Below, piece after piece: positions 16,911 through 23,176 of a stretch of DNA of 64,000 nt; the stretch's first letter is position 1, and every line of letters starts with the position of its first letter. The translations under genes and the position numbers were made by a program. The notes beneath the pieces are model-generated. The model did not search any database and was not told where the DNA came from. It was given only the letters and a program-made list of their open reading frames with translations. The DNA is from Pedobacter metabolipauper (GTDB lineage: Bacteria; Bacteroidota; Bacteroidia; Sphingobacteriales; Sphingobacteriaceae), in contig NZ_SNYC01000007.1 in assembly GCF_004362715.1 (NCBI RefSeq), forward strand, positions 248,001 to 312,000, read 5' to 3'.

Positions 16911-17536
16911 GATAATTCGTAGGTATTTGTAAATGCATCCTTCACTCTTTTGTCGTGTGTGGCAACCACCAGTGTTGCCTGGTTTAAGCCCGATTGCTCC
17001 ATCAAAAGCGATAGCACAGCTGCTGCATTCTGGTCGTCTAAACTTGAGGTGGGTTCGTCGGCAATCAGCAATGCTGGTTTATTGATCACTGCGCGGGCAA
17101 TAGATACACGCTGCAACTGACCCTGACTCAGCTCACTGGGATAGGCATTTTTCTTATCTGCAATTCCCAATGAGGTTAAAACTTCATTTACACGAACAAG
17201 ATCGGTAGGCAGCTTGGCAAAACTTTGCGCCATAACCAGGTTTTCAGATATCGTCAAACTCTTTATTAAATGGGGACGCTGAAAGATGATCCCGATGTTG
17301 CGGCCTCTAAACTGATCCAGCTTTTTTGACGATAAGCCATATATTGCAGTTTCATTGATCATTACATCACCTTGTTCCGGCTTTAATATACCGGTAAGAA
17401 TATGGAGTAATGTCGTTTTTCCGCTACCCGATGCACCCAGAAGCAGCCATTGTTCCCCATCTTTGATCTGCCAGTCTTTAAACCCAATTCGATGTTGGTT
17501 ACTATAGCTGTGAGAAACGGATTTTAATGAGATCAT
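16907..17536 (-). CDS. LolD/MacB-type ABC transporter ATP-binding protein
   Basis: This 209-residue ABC ATPase partners with the overlapping permease. Walker A GASGSGKTT (33-41), the signature LSQGQ in SELSQGQLQRVSIARA, Walker B LLIADEPTSSLD and the H-loop histidine in VATHD are all intact. It is slightly shorter than typical LolD at both ends but complete. Nine bases separate it from the upstream tiny lipoprotein gene, so promoter control probably comes from the element at 17691-17698. Energising a LolCDE- or MacB-like periplasmic machine is the family role; specificity lies in the permease. Confidence 0.93.
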   Translation of the reverse strand: MISLKSVSHSYSNQHRIGFKDWQIKDGEQWLLLGASGSGKTTLLHILTGILKPEQGDVMINETAIYGLSSKKLDQFRGRNIGIIFQRPHLIKSLTISENLVMAQSFAKLPTDLVRVNEVLTSLGIADKKNAYPSELSQGQLQRVSIARAVINKPALLIADEPTSSLDDQNAAAVLSLLMEQSGLNQATLVVATHDKRVKDAFTNTYELS

Positions 17537-17545
17537 ATGGGTTTC

Positions 17546-17674
17546 TTATTTTCTAATGTGGCTTTTCAGGTACTTTATATACAATGATTTACCATTAACC
17601 TGCTCGTGTTTACAACCCGGGTTAAGCACACTTATGCCTAATAATATCAGTCCAAAAATTAGCTTTTTGTTCAT
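17546..17674 (-). CDS. 42-residue putative lipoprotein
   Basis: A short frame from ATG 17674 encodes 42 residues: a basic start (MNKK), a hydrophobic stretch to about residue 17, and a cysteine at 21 preceded by LNPG, a loose Bacteroidota-type lipobox. A short, mostly basic tail follows. It ends nine bases before the ABC ATPase start and begins 17 bases downstream of a -7 element, so it looks like the first gene of the ABC operon. It is too small for a domain assignment; it could be an accessory of the ABC machine. The weak lipobox and size leave some doubt that it is translated. Confidence 0.5.
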   Translation of the reverse strand: MNKKLIFGLILLGISVLNPGCKHEQVNGKSLYIKYLKSHIRK

Positions 17675-17690
17675 GTTAATCGGTTAGTTA

Positions 17691-17698
17691 CAAAAGTA
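17691..17698 (-). promoter_or_regulatory. -7 promoter element TACTTTTG for the lipoprotein-ABC operon
   Basis: On the minus strand this is a perfect TAnnTTTG element 17 bases before the lipoprotein ATG. The nearest TTG upstream is 25 bases away, longer than usual, and the palindrome at 17704-17718 lies between them. Confidence 0.5.
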
Positions 17699-17703
17699 GT
17701 ACA

Positions 17704-17718
17704 TGCCATAATATTGCA
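17704..17718. promoter_or_regulatory. 7-1-7 palindrome, candidate Fur-family (Zur-like) operator
   Basis: TGCCATA-A-TATTGCA is a 7-1-7 inverted repeat with one mismatch. It lies five bases upstream of the -7 element of the lipoprotein-ABC operon, where a bound repressor would block RNA polymerase. It shares half-site TGCAATA with sites at 18223-18237 and 18485-18499. Confidence 0.45.
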
Positions 17719-17753
17719 GCTACCAATCCTGTAAAGTATTTGCTACTGTTGTG

Positions 17754-18137
17754 TTAATTTGTATGTGAACAATTACGGCTGTACCTCCAGTTGATCAGAT
17801 GGGCTGCTGCAATGGTAAACCCGCCAAGCGGGATCAATACGGCTTCGAGATCTTCTGCCAGGTAATGCCCGGCCCCGATCAGTACAAACCCGGCAATGAG
17901 CACGATCAATGGTATTTTCTTTTTATGCTTTGGATAAGACACACTCAATGAATAAACGCCTATGGCCAGTGACAGACAAATCATAGTGATCTCTACCCAG
18001 CTGTCTGCAAGGAAACTTAATCCCAGCAATGGGAGGGTACCGATTAAAAAAGGCAAAGCGGCACAATGTATGGCACAGGCGATAGAGGCGGTCATGCCCA
18101 GCTGATCTAACTTCTCTGATTTTAAACTCATTTTCAT
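17754..18137 (-). CDS. MerC-like membrane protein
   Basis: This 127-residue integral membrane protein has four predicted helices. The MerC signature is visible as cysteines in the first helix region (ACAIHC near residues 21-26). MerC proteins were described as mercury transporters, but chromosomal homologues in Bacteroidota commonly sit beside Fur-family regulators and probably handle other metals. The C-terminus carries a short Cys/His tail (CSHTN). The gene has its own -7 element (18213-18220) with a palindrome immediately upstream, and the ABC operon starts about 60 bases after its stop. A zinc-related function is inferred from context. Confidence 0.85.
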   Translation of the reverse strand: MKMSLKSEKLDQLGMTASIACAIHCAALPFLIGTLPLLGLSFLADSWVEITMICLSLAIGVYSLSVSYPKHKKKIPLIVLIAGFVLIGAGHYLAEDLEAVLIPLGGFTIAAAHLINWRYSRNCSHTN

Positions 18138-18212
18138 GGATCTTTTTTATTGAATGCGGTTTCAAATACACATATGGTGTCTTATAGATTAGCCAACCGG
18201 TTAATCTGCCTG

Positions 18213-18220
18213 CAAATATA
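18213..18220 (-). promoter_or_regulatory. -7 promoter element TATATTTG for the MerC-like gene
   Basis: This is a perfect TAnnTTTG element on the minus strand, about 75 bases upstream of the MerC-like ATG. No clear TTG is seen at the usual distance; the palindrome at 18223-18237 occupies the spacer. Confidence 0.5.
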
Positions 18221-18222
18221 AA

Positions 18223-18237
18223 AGCAATATTGTTGCA
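18223..18237. promoter_or_regulatory. 7-1-7 palindrome, candidate Fur-family (Zur-like) operator
   Basis: AGCAATA-T-TGTTGCA is a partial 7-1-7 inverted repeat two bases upstream of the -7 element of the MerC-like gene. One half-site differs from TGCAATA at one position and the other (read in reverse) is TGCAACA. Confidence 0.4.
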
Positions 18238-18484
18238 TTTGTAATAAAATGTGAAATAAGTTTACAACTTAATTGCATTTACTTGAAAAAAGAATACCTG
18301 TAGTGATGTTTAGCCGTTTTATGGGGCAGTATGGGCATTAATAATCATTTACAGAATGAATTTGCTGCTTACTGAATAGGAGATCGTAAATTATAAGAGA
18401 AAAGAGCGTTTTAACAATTCATTTGAAAAAGTACGTTGATTCGGCATCAATCTATAGATTGATAAATATAACTAAATGCATTAA

Positions 18485-18499
18485 TGCAATAAAGTTGCA
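18485..18499. promoter_or_regulatory. 7-1-7 palindrome at a plus-strand promoter
   Basis: TGCAATA-A-AGTTGCA has one perfect half-site and a second (TGCAACT in reverse) with two differences. It overlaps the TTG -33 element of the rightward promoter at 18496-18524, the third such site within 800 bases. Confidence 0.4.
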
Positions 18500-18524
18500 A
18501 TTGATACATTTAGTTATATATTTG
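18496..18524 (+). promoter_or_regulatory. Promoter TTG-N18-TATATTTG reading toward a short transcript
   Basis: TTG (18496-18498) and TATATTTG (18517-18524) are 18 bases apart, slightly short but plausible. No protein gene lies downstream on this strand: the ABC-F gene beyond is on the minus strand. Confidence 0.45.
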
Positions 18525-18529
18525 TACTT

Positions 18530-18599
18530 CATTATTTAGTTAAGCAGAAGGCACCTGCAACCGATCTCATCAATCTGTTGCGGTGCTTTCATTATTTTT
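18530..18599 (+). ncRNA. Candidate small RNA of about 65-70 nt
   Basis: A predicted start near 18530 is followed by a hairpin (stem GCACC, bulged T, GCAAC at 18551-18561 pairing with GTTGCGGTGC at 18577-18586, 15-base loop) and then a U-rich tract (18587-18599). No ORF fits in this span. The hairpin is oriented as a plus-strand terminator, not for the minus-strand ABC-F gene, because the other side is not T-rich. The result is a compact promoter-to-terminator unit. It may instead be a fortuitous hairpin. Confidence 0.4.
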
Positions 18600-20220
18600 A
18601 AGCATACATTTCTGCGCGTAGTTTTGCAATCTCTTCGCTGGTAATGTATTCATCGTAAGTCATCATTTTATCAATGGCTCCTTTAGGGGTAAGTTCAATG
18701 ATCCTTGTTGCCACAGATTCTGTTAAGGCATGATCCCTTGATGTAAACAGGGCTGTTCCTTTGAAATCTTTAAGACCATTGTTTAGTGCCGTGATCGATT
18801 CCAGATCCAGGTGATTCGTTGGCTCATCAAACAGCAGCAGGTTGGCATGTTTAAGCATCATCTGAGAAAACATACACCTCATTTTTTCGCCCCCGGATAG
18901 GACTTTAACATTTTTCAGTACTTCTTCTCCGGAGAAAAGCATCCTGCCTAAGAAACTTCTTACAAATTGTTCATCCTGATCAGTACCTGAATACTCACGT
19001 AACCAATCAACCAGGTTTTCATCTTTCCCTTCGAAATAAACAGAATTGTCGTTCGGAATATCTGCCACGTTTATCGTTACCCCAAATTTAAATTCACCGG
19101 TATAGGTCTTTTCACGCCCTGTTAGCACATTATAGAATGCAGTTGTAGCCAGGCTGTTTTGTGAAAGCACCGCAACCTTATCTCCTTTATTGACCATGAA
19201 GCTAACGTTTTTAAACATCACTTCTCCATTAGAGGTGTTGGAAAGGTTTTCAACCTGCAAGATCTGATCTCCTGCTTCTCTGCCGAGGTTATTGAATAAT
19301 ATTGCCGGATATTTTCTGCTTGAAGCTTTAATTTCTGAAATGTCGATCTTATCTAAAGCTTTCTTACGCGATGTAGCCTGCTTTGATTTGGATGCATTTG
19401 CGCTAAAGCGCTGAATAAATTCCTGAAGTTCCTTAACTTTTTCTTCCAGTTTCTTATTCTGGTCACCACGCTGTTTTAAGGCCAGCTGACTGGATTCATA
19501 CCAGAAGCTATAGTTACCGGAGTAAATACTCATTTTACTGAAATCGATATCAACAATATGGGTACATACCGCATCTAAAAAGTGCCTGTCGTGAGATACA
19601 ACCAGTACAATACTCTGGTAATCTGCCAGGAAGTTCTCCAGCCACGCAATGGTATCGATATCCAAATCGTTGGTAGGCTCATCCAGCAGTAATATATCCG
19701 GGTTACCAAATAAGGCCTGGGCCAGTAATACCCGTACCTTCTGGTTACCATCCAGTTCTTTTAATAGTTTATAGTGATGTTCTTCTTTGATGCCCAGGTT
19801 GCTTAGCATGGTTGCGGCATTGCTCTCCATGTTCCAGCCATCCATTTCTGCAAAACGGTTCTCCAGTTCACCGGCACGCTCGCCATCTTTATCTGTAAAA
19901 TCTTCCTTAAGATAAATGGCATCTTTCTCTTTCATGATGTCATACAATTCCTTGTGCCCCATCATGACTGTTTCTATAACTGTAAAATCATCAAATTCAT
20001 AGTGATTTTGTTTTAGAACAGCCATTCTTTCACCAGGTGTAAAGGCCACGCTTCCTGTAGTTTGATTTACTTCACCCGACAGGATTTTTAAAAAGGTAGA
20101 CTTACCGGCACCATTGGCGCCAATTACACCATAACAGTTGCCATGGGTAAACTTTAAGTTTACATCTTCAAATAAGGTGCGCTTTCCGTAACGGAGTGAT
20201 AGGTTAGATACTGAAATCAT
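18598..20220 (-). CDS. ABC-F family ATPase (YbiT-like) with degenerate second ATP site
   Basis: This 540-residue soluble protein has two ABC domains and no membrane segments, the ABC-F architecture of ribosome-associated translation factors such as EttA and YbiT. NBD1 has intact Walker A (GANGAGKST, 34-42), Walker B (LLLDEPTNDLD) and SHDRH switch (209-213), but its signature reads LDGNQ (156-160). NBD2 has signature LSGGE (441-445) and DEPTNHLD, but lacks a Walker A (VLSQNSLATTA at 351-361) and its switch histidine is replaced (SRDH at 494-497). A charged linker lies between the domains at about 245-300. A TACCTTTG -7 element is at 20247-20240. Antibiotic resistance activity is not suggested. 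Confidence 0.92.
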   Translation of the reverse strand: MISVSNLSLRYGKRTLFEDVNLKFTHGNCYGVIGANGAGKSTFLKILSGEVNQTTGSVAFTPGERMAVLKQNHYEFDDFTVIETVMMGHKELYDIMKEKDAIYLKEDFTDKDGERAGELENRFAEMDGWNMESNAATMLSNLGIKEEHHYKLLKELDGNQKVRVLLAQALFGNPDILLLDEPTNDLDIDTIAWLENFLADYQSIVLVVSHDRHFLDAVCTHIVDIDFSKMSIYSGNYSFWYESSQLALKQRGDQNKKLEEKVKELQEFIQRFSANASKSKQATSRKKALDKIDISEIKASSRKYPAILFNNLGREAGDQILQVENLSNTSNGEVMFKNVSFMVNKGDKVAVLSQNSLATTAFYNVLTGREKTYTGEFKFGVTINVADIPNDNSVYFEGKDENLVDWLREYSGTDQDEQFVRSFLGRMLFSGEEVLKNVKVLSGGEKMRCMFSQMMLKHANLLLFDEPTNHLDLESITALNNGLKDFKGTALFTSRDHALTESVATRIIELTPKGAIDKMMTYDEYITSEEIAKLRAEMYA

Positions 20221-20239
20221 ATTGCTGAAAAATAAGCCG

Positions 20240-20247
20240 CAAAGGTA
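20240..20247 (-). promoter_or_regulatory. -7 promoter element TACCTTTG for the ABC-F gene
   Basis: A perfect TAnnTTTG match on the minus strand, about 20 bases before the ATG. No clear TTG is seen upstream. Confidence 0.45.
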
Positions 20248-20354
20248 GTTATTATTTATAAAATGAATTAACAGGGAGATTTATTAGTTTTCTGTTTTAA
20301 ATTTACAACTGTATATTTAATTACATAATATTTATACCCATAAAAAGATATGAT

Positions 20355-20918
20355 TTGCAAAGAGATGAGCTAATAGCCCGGTTGGATGTTTCTATGGAGT
20401 TTCAGATGGTTGCGTATTTAACTGGTCTGATAGAAAACAGTAAACCTGATGTAAATGATTTGCTGGATCTTACCTTTCATCAAAAGAAGGAGGTCTGCTT
20501 TAGGGCTGCATGGATGCTGGAGCATATTATGGTTAACCATCCGCTGGATTTTTACGACCATGTGATCCGGTTCCTTGAATTGCTCCCCCAGCAAGAAAAT
20601 CCTTCCGCAATGCGCCACTATGCTAAAATCGTAGCGCTGATGACTGCAAAAAAATCCAGCCTGCTGTATAAGGAAGTATTAACCAGGGTTGATCATATGC
20701 CAATTATTGAACTGCTTTTTACCTGGCTTATTGATCCGGATGTGCTTGTGGCAACCAAAGTTCATTGTATGCAGTCATTGGCAAATTTGGCTCCCGTTCA
20801 TACCTGGATCAAGGACGAATTGCTGCAGACCATTGATTATATTCAGGATCTGGAAAGCGTTGCTTTTTTTGCAAGGGCAAAGATGGTAAAAAGGGAGTTG
20901 TTAAAAATTGACACCTAG
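20355..20918 (+). CDS. HEAT-like repeat protein of unknown function
   Basis: The protein of up to 187 residues is almost entirely alpha-helical, with helical pairs typical of HEAT-like repeats (for example the segment around FRAAWMLEHIM and a later one around KVHCMQSLANLA). Similar Bacteroidota proteins are sometimes mislabelled adenylosuccinate lyase; no lyase motif is visible here. The start is uncertain: TTG 20355 gives the full length, while the first in-frame ATG is about 13 codons further on. An out-of-frame ATG at 20350 runs into a stop. It has no signal peptide. It lies alone between the divergent ABC-F gene and the nitroreductase, with no functional clue. Confidence 0.7.
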   Translation: MQRDELIARLDVSMEFQMVAYLTGLIENSKPDVNDLLDLTFHQKKEVCFRAAWMLEHIMVNHPLDFYDHVIRFLELLPQQENPSAMRHYAKIVALMTAKKSSLLYKEVLTRVDHMPIIELLFTWLIDPDVLVATKVHCMQSLANLAPVHTWIKDELLQTIDYIQDLESVAFFARAKMVKRELLKIDT

Positions 20919-20989
20919 AAACGCTGTCTGTAGTTGTATTGGGTAAAACTTTTACATAGCATCAACATATCAATGGCTTTTTAAGCCTG

Positions 20990-21036
20990 TTTGAGCGCAT
21001 TTGAGAAACGCTTAACAATGTTTGAGTACGTTTAAA
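20990..21036 (+). repeat. Five tandem 10-bp-phased units upstream of the nitroreductase
   Basis: TTTGAG occurs at 20990, 21000 and 21021, with degenerate units CTTAAC (21011) and TTTAAA (21031) filling the same roughly 10-base register. All copies therefore face the same side of the helix. The array ends just before a -7 element (21040-21047). Confidence 0.5.
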
Positions 21037-21039
21037 TTC

Positions 21040-21047
21040 TATCTTTG
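21040..21047 (+). promoter_or_regulatory. -7 promoter element TATCTTTG for the nitroreductase operon
   Basis: A perfect TAnnTTTG match about 75 bases before the nitroreductase ATG. The nearest TTG (21022-21024) is only 15 bases upstream and is part of the phased repeat, so activator dependence is possible. Confidence 0.45.
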
Positions 21048-21122
21048 CATTTTAGCTTAATCAAGCCATAAGGATTCGATAATGCTTTTAACAGGCACAT
21101 TTATAAAATAAAGACAGATGAA

Positions 21123-21701
21123 ATGGAACAGGATATAGATATTCTAAGTAAGATCATTAAACGAAGACGCAGTGTTTTTCCGGCGAGTTATACATCCGAA
21201 GAAGTACCTGTGCAAATTATTAAACAGATCATTGAAAGTGCGAATTATGCACCTACCCATAAATTAACGCAACCCTGGCGCTTTATCGTGTTTAGAAACG
21301 AAGGAAAGGTAAAGCTTGCTACTGAACTTGCCCGGTTATATAAGGAAACTGCACCTGCCCACTTGTTTCTTCAAAAAAAGTACGACAGCATTTTGGAGAA
21401 AGCAGAACAGGCGAGTTGCATCATTACTTTGAATGCACAATTACATCCGGATAAGCTTCCAGAGTGGGAAGAAATTGCCGCATTGGCATGCGCAGTACAA
21501 AATATGGCCCTTACTGCTGAGGCACTAAACGTTGGTGCTTACTGGAGTTCTCCGGGTATGGTTGCAGATTTGAAGGATTATCTTAACTTAGGGGAACGGG
21601 AAAAGTGTTTCGGTCTTTTTTATATGGGTTATCATCAGGAAAACCCACGCGAAGCCGCACGTACACCAATTGAGGATAAGATTAAATGGATAGAATCGTA
21701 A
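21123..21701 (+). CDS. Nitroreductase family flavoprotein
   Basis: This 192-residue protein has the FMN-dependent nitroreductase fold. The N-terminal KRRRSVFP motif binds FMN phosphate, NYAPTHKLTQPWRF is the conserved second FMN segment, and GAYWSS and a C-terminal FYMGY segment complete the pattern. Family members reduce nitro compounds, quinones or other oxidised substrates with NAD(P)H. The physiological substrate is not readable from sequence. It is followed after three bases by the GreA-like gene, so the two are probably cotranscribed. The unusual phased repeat upstream suggests regulated expression. Confidence 0.92.
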   Translation: MEQDIDILSKIIKRRRSVFPASYTSEEVPVQIIKQIIESANYAPTHKLTQPWRFIVFRNEGKVKLATELARLYKETAPAHLFLQKKYDSILEKAEQASCIITLNAQLHPDKLPEWEEIAALACAVQNMALTAEALNVGAYWSSPGMVADLKDYLNLGEREKCFGLFYMGYHQENPREAARTPIEDKIKWIES

Positions 21702-21704
21702 TTT

Positions 21705-22157
21705 ATGAAGCAAATTAAAGAAACTTTGTACCAGCTTTGTTTAAGTTTTATTGAGCAGAGAATTCAAACTGCGCAAACTGCCCTGGATCAGGCACGTGAA
21801 GCCAGTAATGACGATACCAAAAGCAGTGCTGGTGATAAGTATGAAACGAGCAGGGAAATGATGCAGCAGGATATTGACAGAAATAAACGGCTGCTGATTG
21901 ATGCACAAGAGAACCTGAGACTGCTTAAGGCAGTTGGTACCAGTGATGACAACGACACGGTTACACATGGAAGTCTGGCCTATACCAACCAGGGAACATT
22001 CTATATCAGTGTGAGTGCCGGTCAGTTAAATGTAGATGGCAAGTCTATCTTTGCCATATCTCCTTCATCACCAATAGGCAAACTATTGCTGGATAAGAAA
22101 AAGGGAACGGCCTTTAATTTTAATGGTAAAGATTATAAGATTGAAAGTATAGTATAA
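21705..22157 (+). CDS. GreA/GreB-like small protein
   Basis: This 150-residue protein has an N-terminal helical hairpin (about 1-75, heptad-like, Gln/Ala/Asp-rich) and a C-terminal compact beta domain. The latter's SPIGKLLLDKKKG segment resembles the SPLG motif of the FKBP-like GreA/Rnk domain. The two-domain order is like GreA, but the coiled coil carries different residues and it is probably not a canonical transcript-cleavage factor. Homologues in Bacteroidota are often misnamed as 3-oxoacyl-ACP synthase. It follows the nitroreductase by three bases, and its last codon lies within the palindromic terminator. A transcription-related role is possible but unproven. Confidence 0.7.
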   Translation: MKQIKETLYQLCLSFIEQRIQTAQTALDQAREASNDDTKSSAGDKYETSREMMQQDIDRNKRLLIDAQENLRLLKAVGTSDDNDTVTHGSLAYTNQGTFYISVSAGQLNVDGKSIFAISPSSPIGKLLLDKKKGTAFNFNGKDYKIESIV

Positions 22158-22188
22158 AGAATAGCTTTTAAAAGCTATTCTTTATACT
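22151..22188. terminator. Perfect 38-bp palindromic bidirectional terminator
   Basis: Positions 22151-22169 and 22170-22188 are exact reverse complements with no spacer. It lies at the meeting point of two convergent genes and contains both stop codons (22155-22157 on plus, 22168-22170 on minus). The stem core is AAGAATAGCTTTT; the U-tract is short, so a hairpin with a small loop is expected. Confidence 0.75.
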
Positions 22189-23046
22189 GTTACTTAGTGT
22201 TTTAGGACTCCAGTACCCACTTGCTATAATTCTTCTGATCGTAAATAACGGATCATTCTCATCACGCTTTGTAGATAGGATATATGCCGCTTTGAAACCT
22301 CGTTTCTTAAGCTCCGGAATTGCTTCTTTATTCCATAATCCAAAAGGATAGGCAAACTCAGTCATTTTCTTACCGGTAATTTCTTCAAGCTTCTTTGTTG
22401 GTTTATCCAATTGCTCTTCCCAATCTTTTCCCTGGTATTTTTTAACGTTCTTATGATCGTAAGTATGGCTTCCTATCACGTTGCCTTCATCAGACAGTTG
22501 TTTGATCTGTTCTTTGGTCATGTATTCTATTCTTCCTTTACGTCCGATAGAAACCGTCATGATAAAATAAACTGCCTTAAAACCATATTTTTTTAAGGTT
22601 GGTGCGGCTACGGTAAACTGGTCCATATCGGTATCATCGAATGTGAACATGATCGGTTTGCTTGGTAATGCTGCACCTGTATTTAAATACGCATAAAGCT
22701 GATCCGGTAAAATAGAGTGGTAGCCGCTGTCTGCAAGCATTTTAATCTGGTCTTTAAAGTTTTGCTCTTCTACAATGTAATCCTTGCCAACTTTTCCATC
22801 GGTTGCTTTCCAGTTCCGGATCTGATGGTAACATAAAATAGGTACTTGTTTGCGGGCAAGGATGGTTTTGGCATCCGCAACCTTAATGGTATTTACATCA
22901 ATTGGTGCAGCCGGGGTTTCTTGTCCGGCAACTTGTGCCAATGTGTCTTTAGTGCTGGTTGTATCTGCACTTGTTTGAGATTTTGACTGGCACGCTGCGG
23001 TAAAGATTACTGCTGCTGCCAATACTGGTAGGAGATGTTGCTTCAT
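22168..23046 (-). CDS. Polysaccharide deacetylase family lipoprotein
   Basis: This 292-residue carbohydrate esterase family 4 protein (NodB homology) removes N-acetyl groups from chitin-like or peptidoglycan polymers in relatives. A lipoprotein signal ends in a TAAC box with the acylated cysteine at 19, followed by a Ser/Thr-rich linker to about 48. The NodB metal triad is visible: the D-D pair in FTFDDTD and the two histidines in GSHTYDH. A catalytic-base region YPFG follows. It is probably anchored in the outer membrane or facing the periplasm. A -7 element (23063-23070) and a 7-1-7-like palindrome (23081-23095) lie upstream. Confidence 0.9.
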   Translation of the reverse strand: MKQHLLPVLAAAVIFTAACQSKSQTSADTTSTKDTLAQVAGQETPAAPIDVNTIKVADAKTILARKQVPILCYHQIRNWKATDGKVGKDYIVEEQNFKDQIKMLADSGYHSILPDQLYAYLNTGAALPSKPIMFTFDDTDMDQFTVAAPTLKKYGFKAVYFIMTVSIGRKGRIEYMTKEQIKQLSDEGNVIGSHTYDHKNVKKYQGKDWEEQLDKPTKKLEEITGKKMTEFAYPFGLWNKEAIPELKKRGFKAAYILSTKRDENDPLFTIRRIIASGYWSPKTLSNSIKNSF

Positions 23047-23062
23047 TAATAAATATTTGCTG

Positions 23063-23095
23063 CAAAACTATACAATCAGATGAAATATTATTGCA
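23063..23095 (-). promoter_or_regulatory. -7 element TAGTTTTG and adjacent 7-1-7 palindrome
   Basis: On the minus strand TAGTTTTG (23070-23063) is about 17 bases before the deacetylase ATG. Ten bases upstream lies TGAAATA-T-TATTGCA (23081-23095), one mismatch from a symmetric TGCAATA-N-TATTGCA site like those at the MerC/ABC promoters. Chance occurrence in AT-rich sequence is possible. Confidence 0.35.
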
Positions 23096-23176
23096 TTAAC
23101 TATCATATTTATTACAAAAAAAACGGCTGCTCAGACGTATTAATCAATAATTTAGACCTTTTAATCAAAAGCATAC

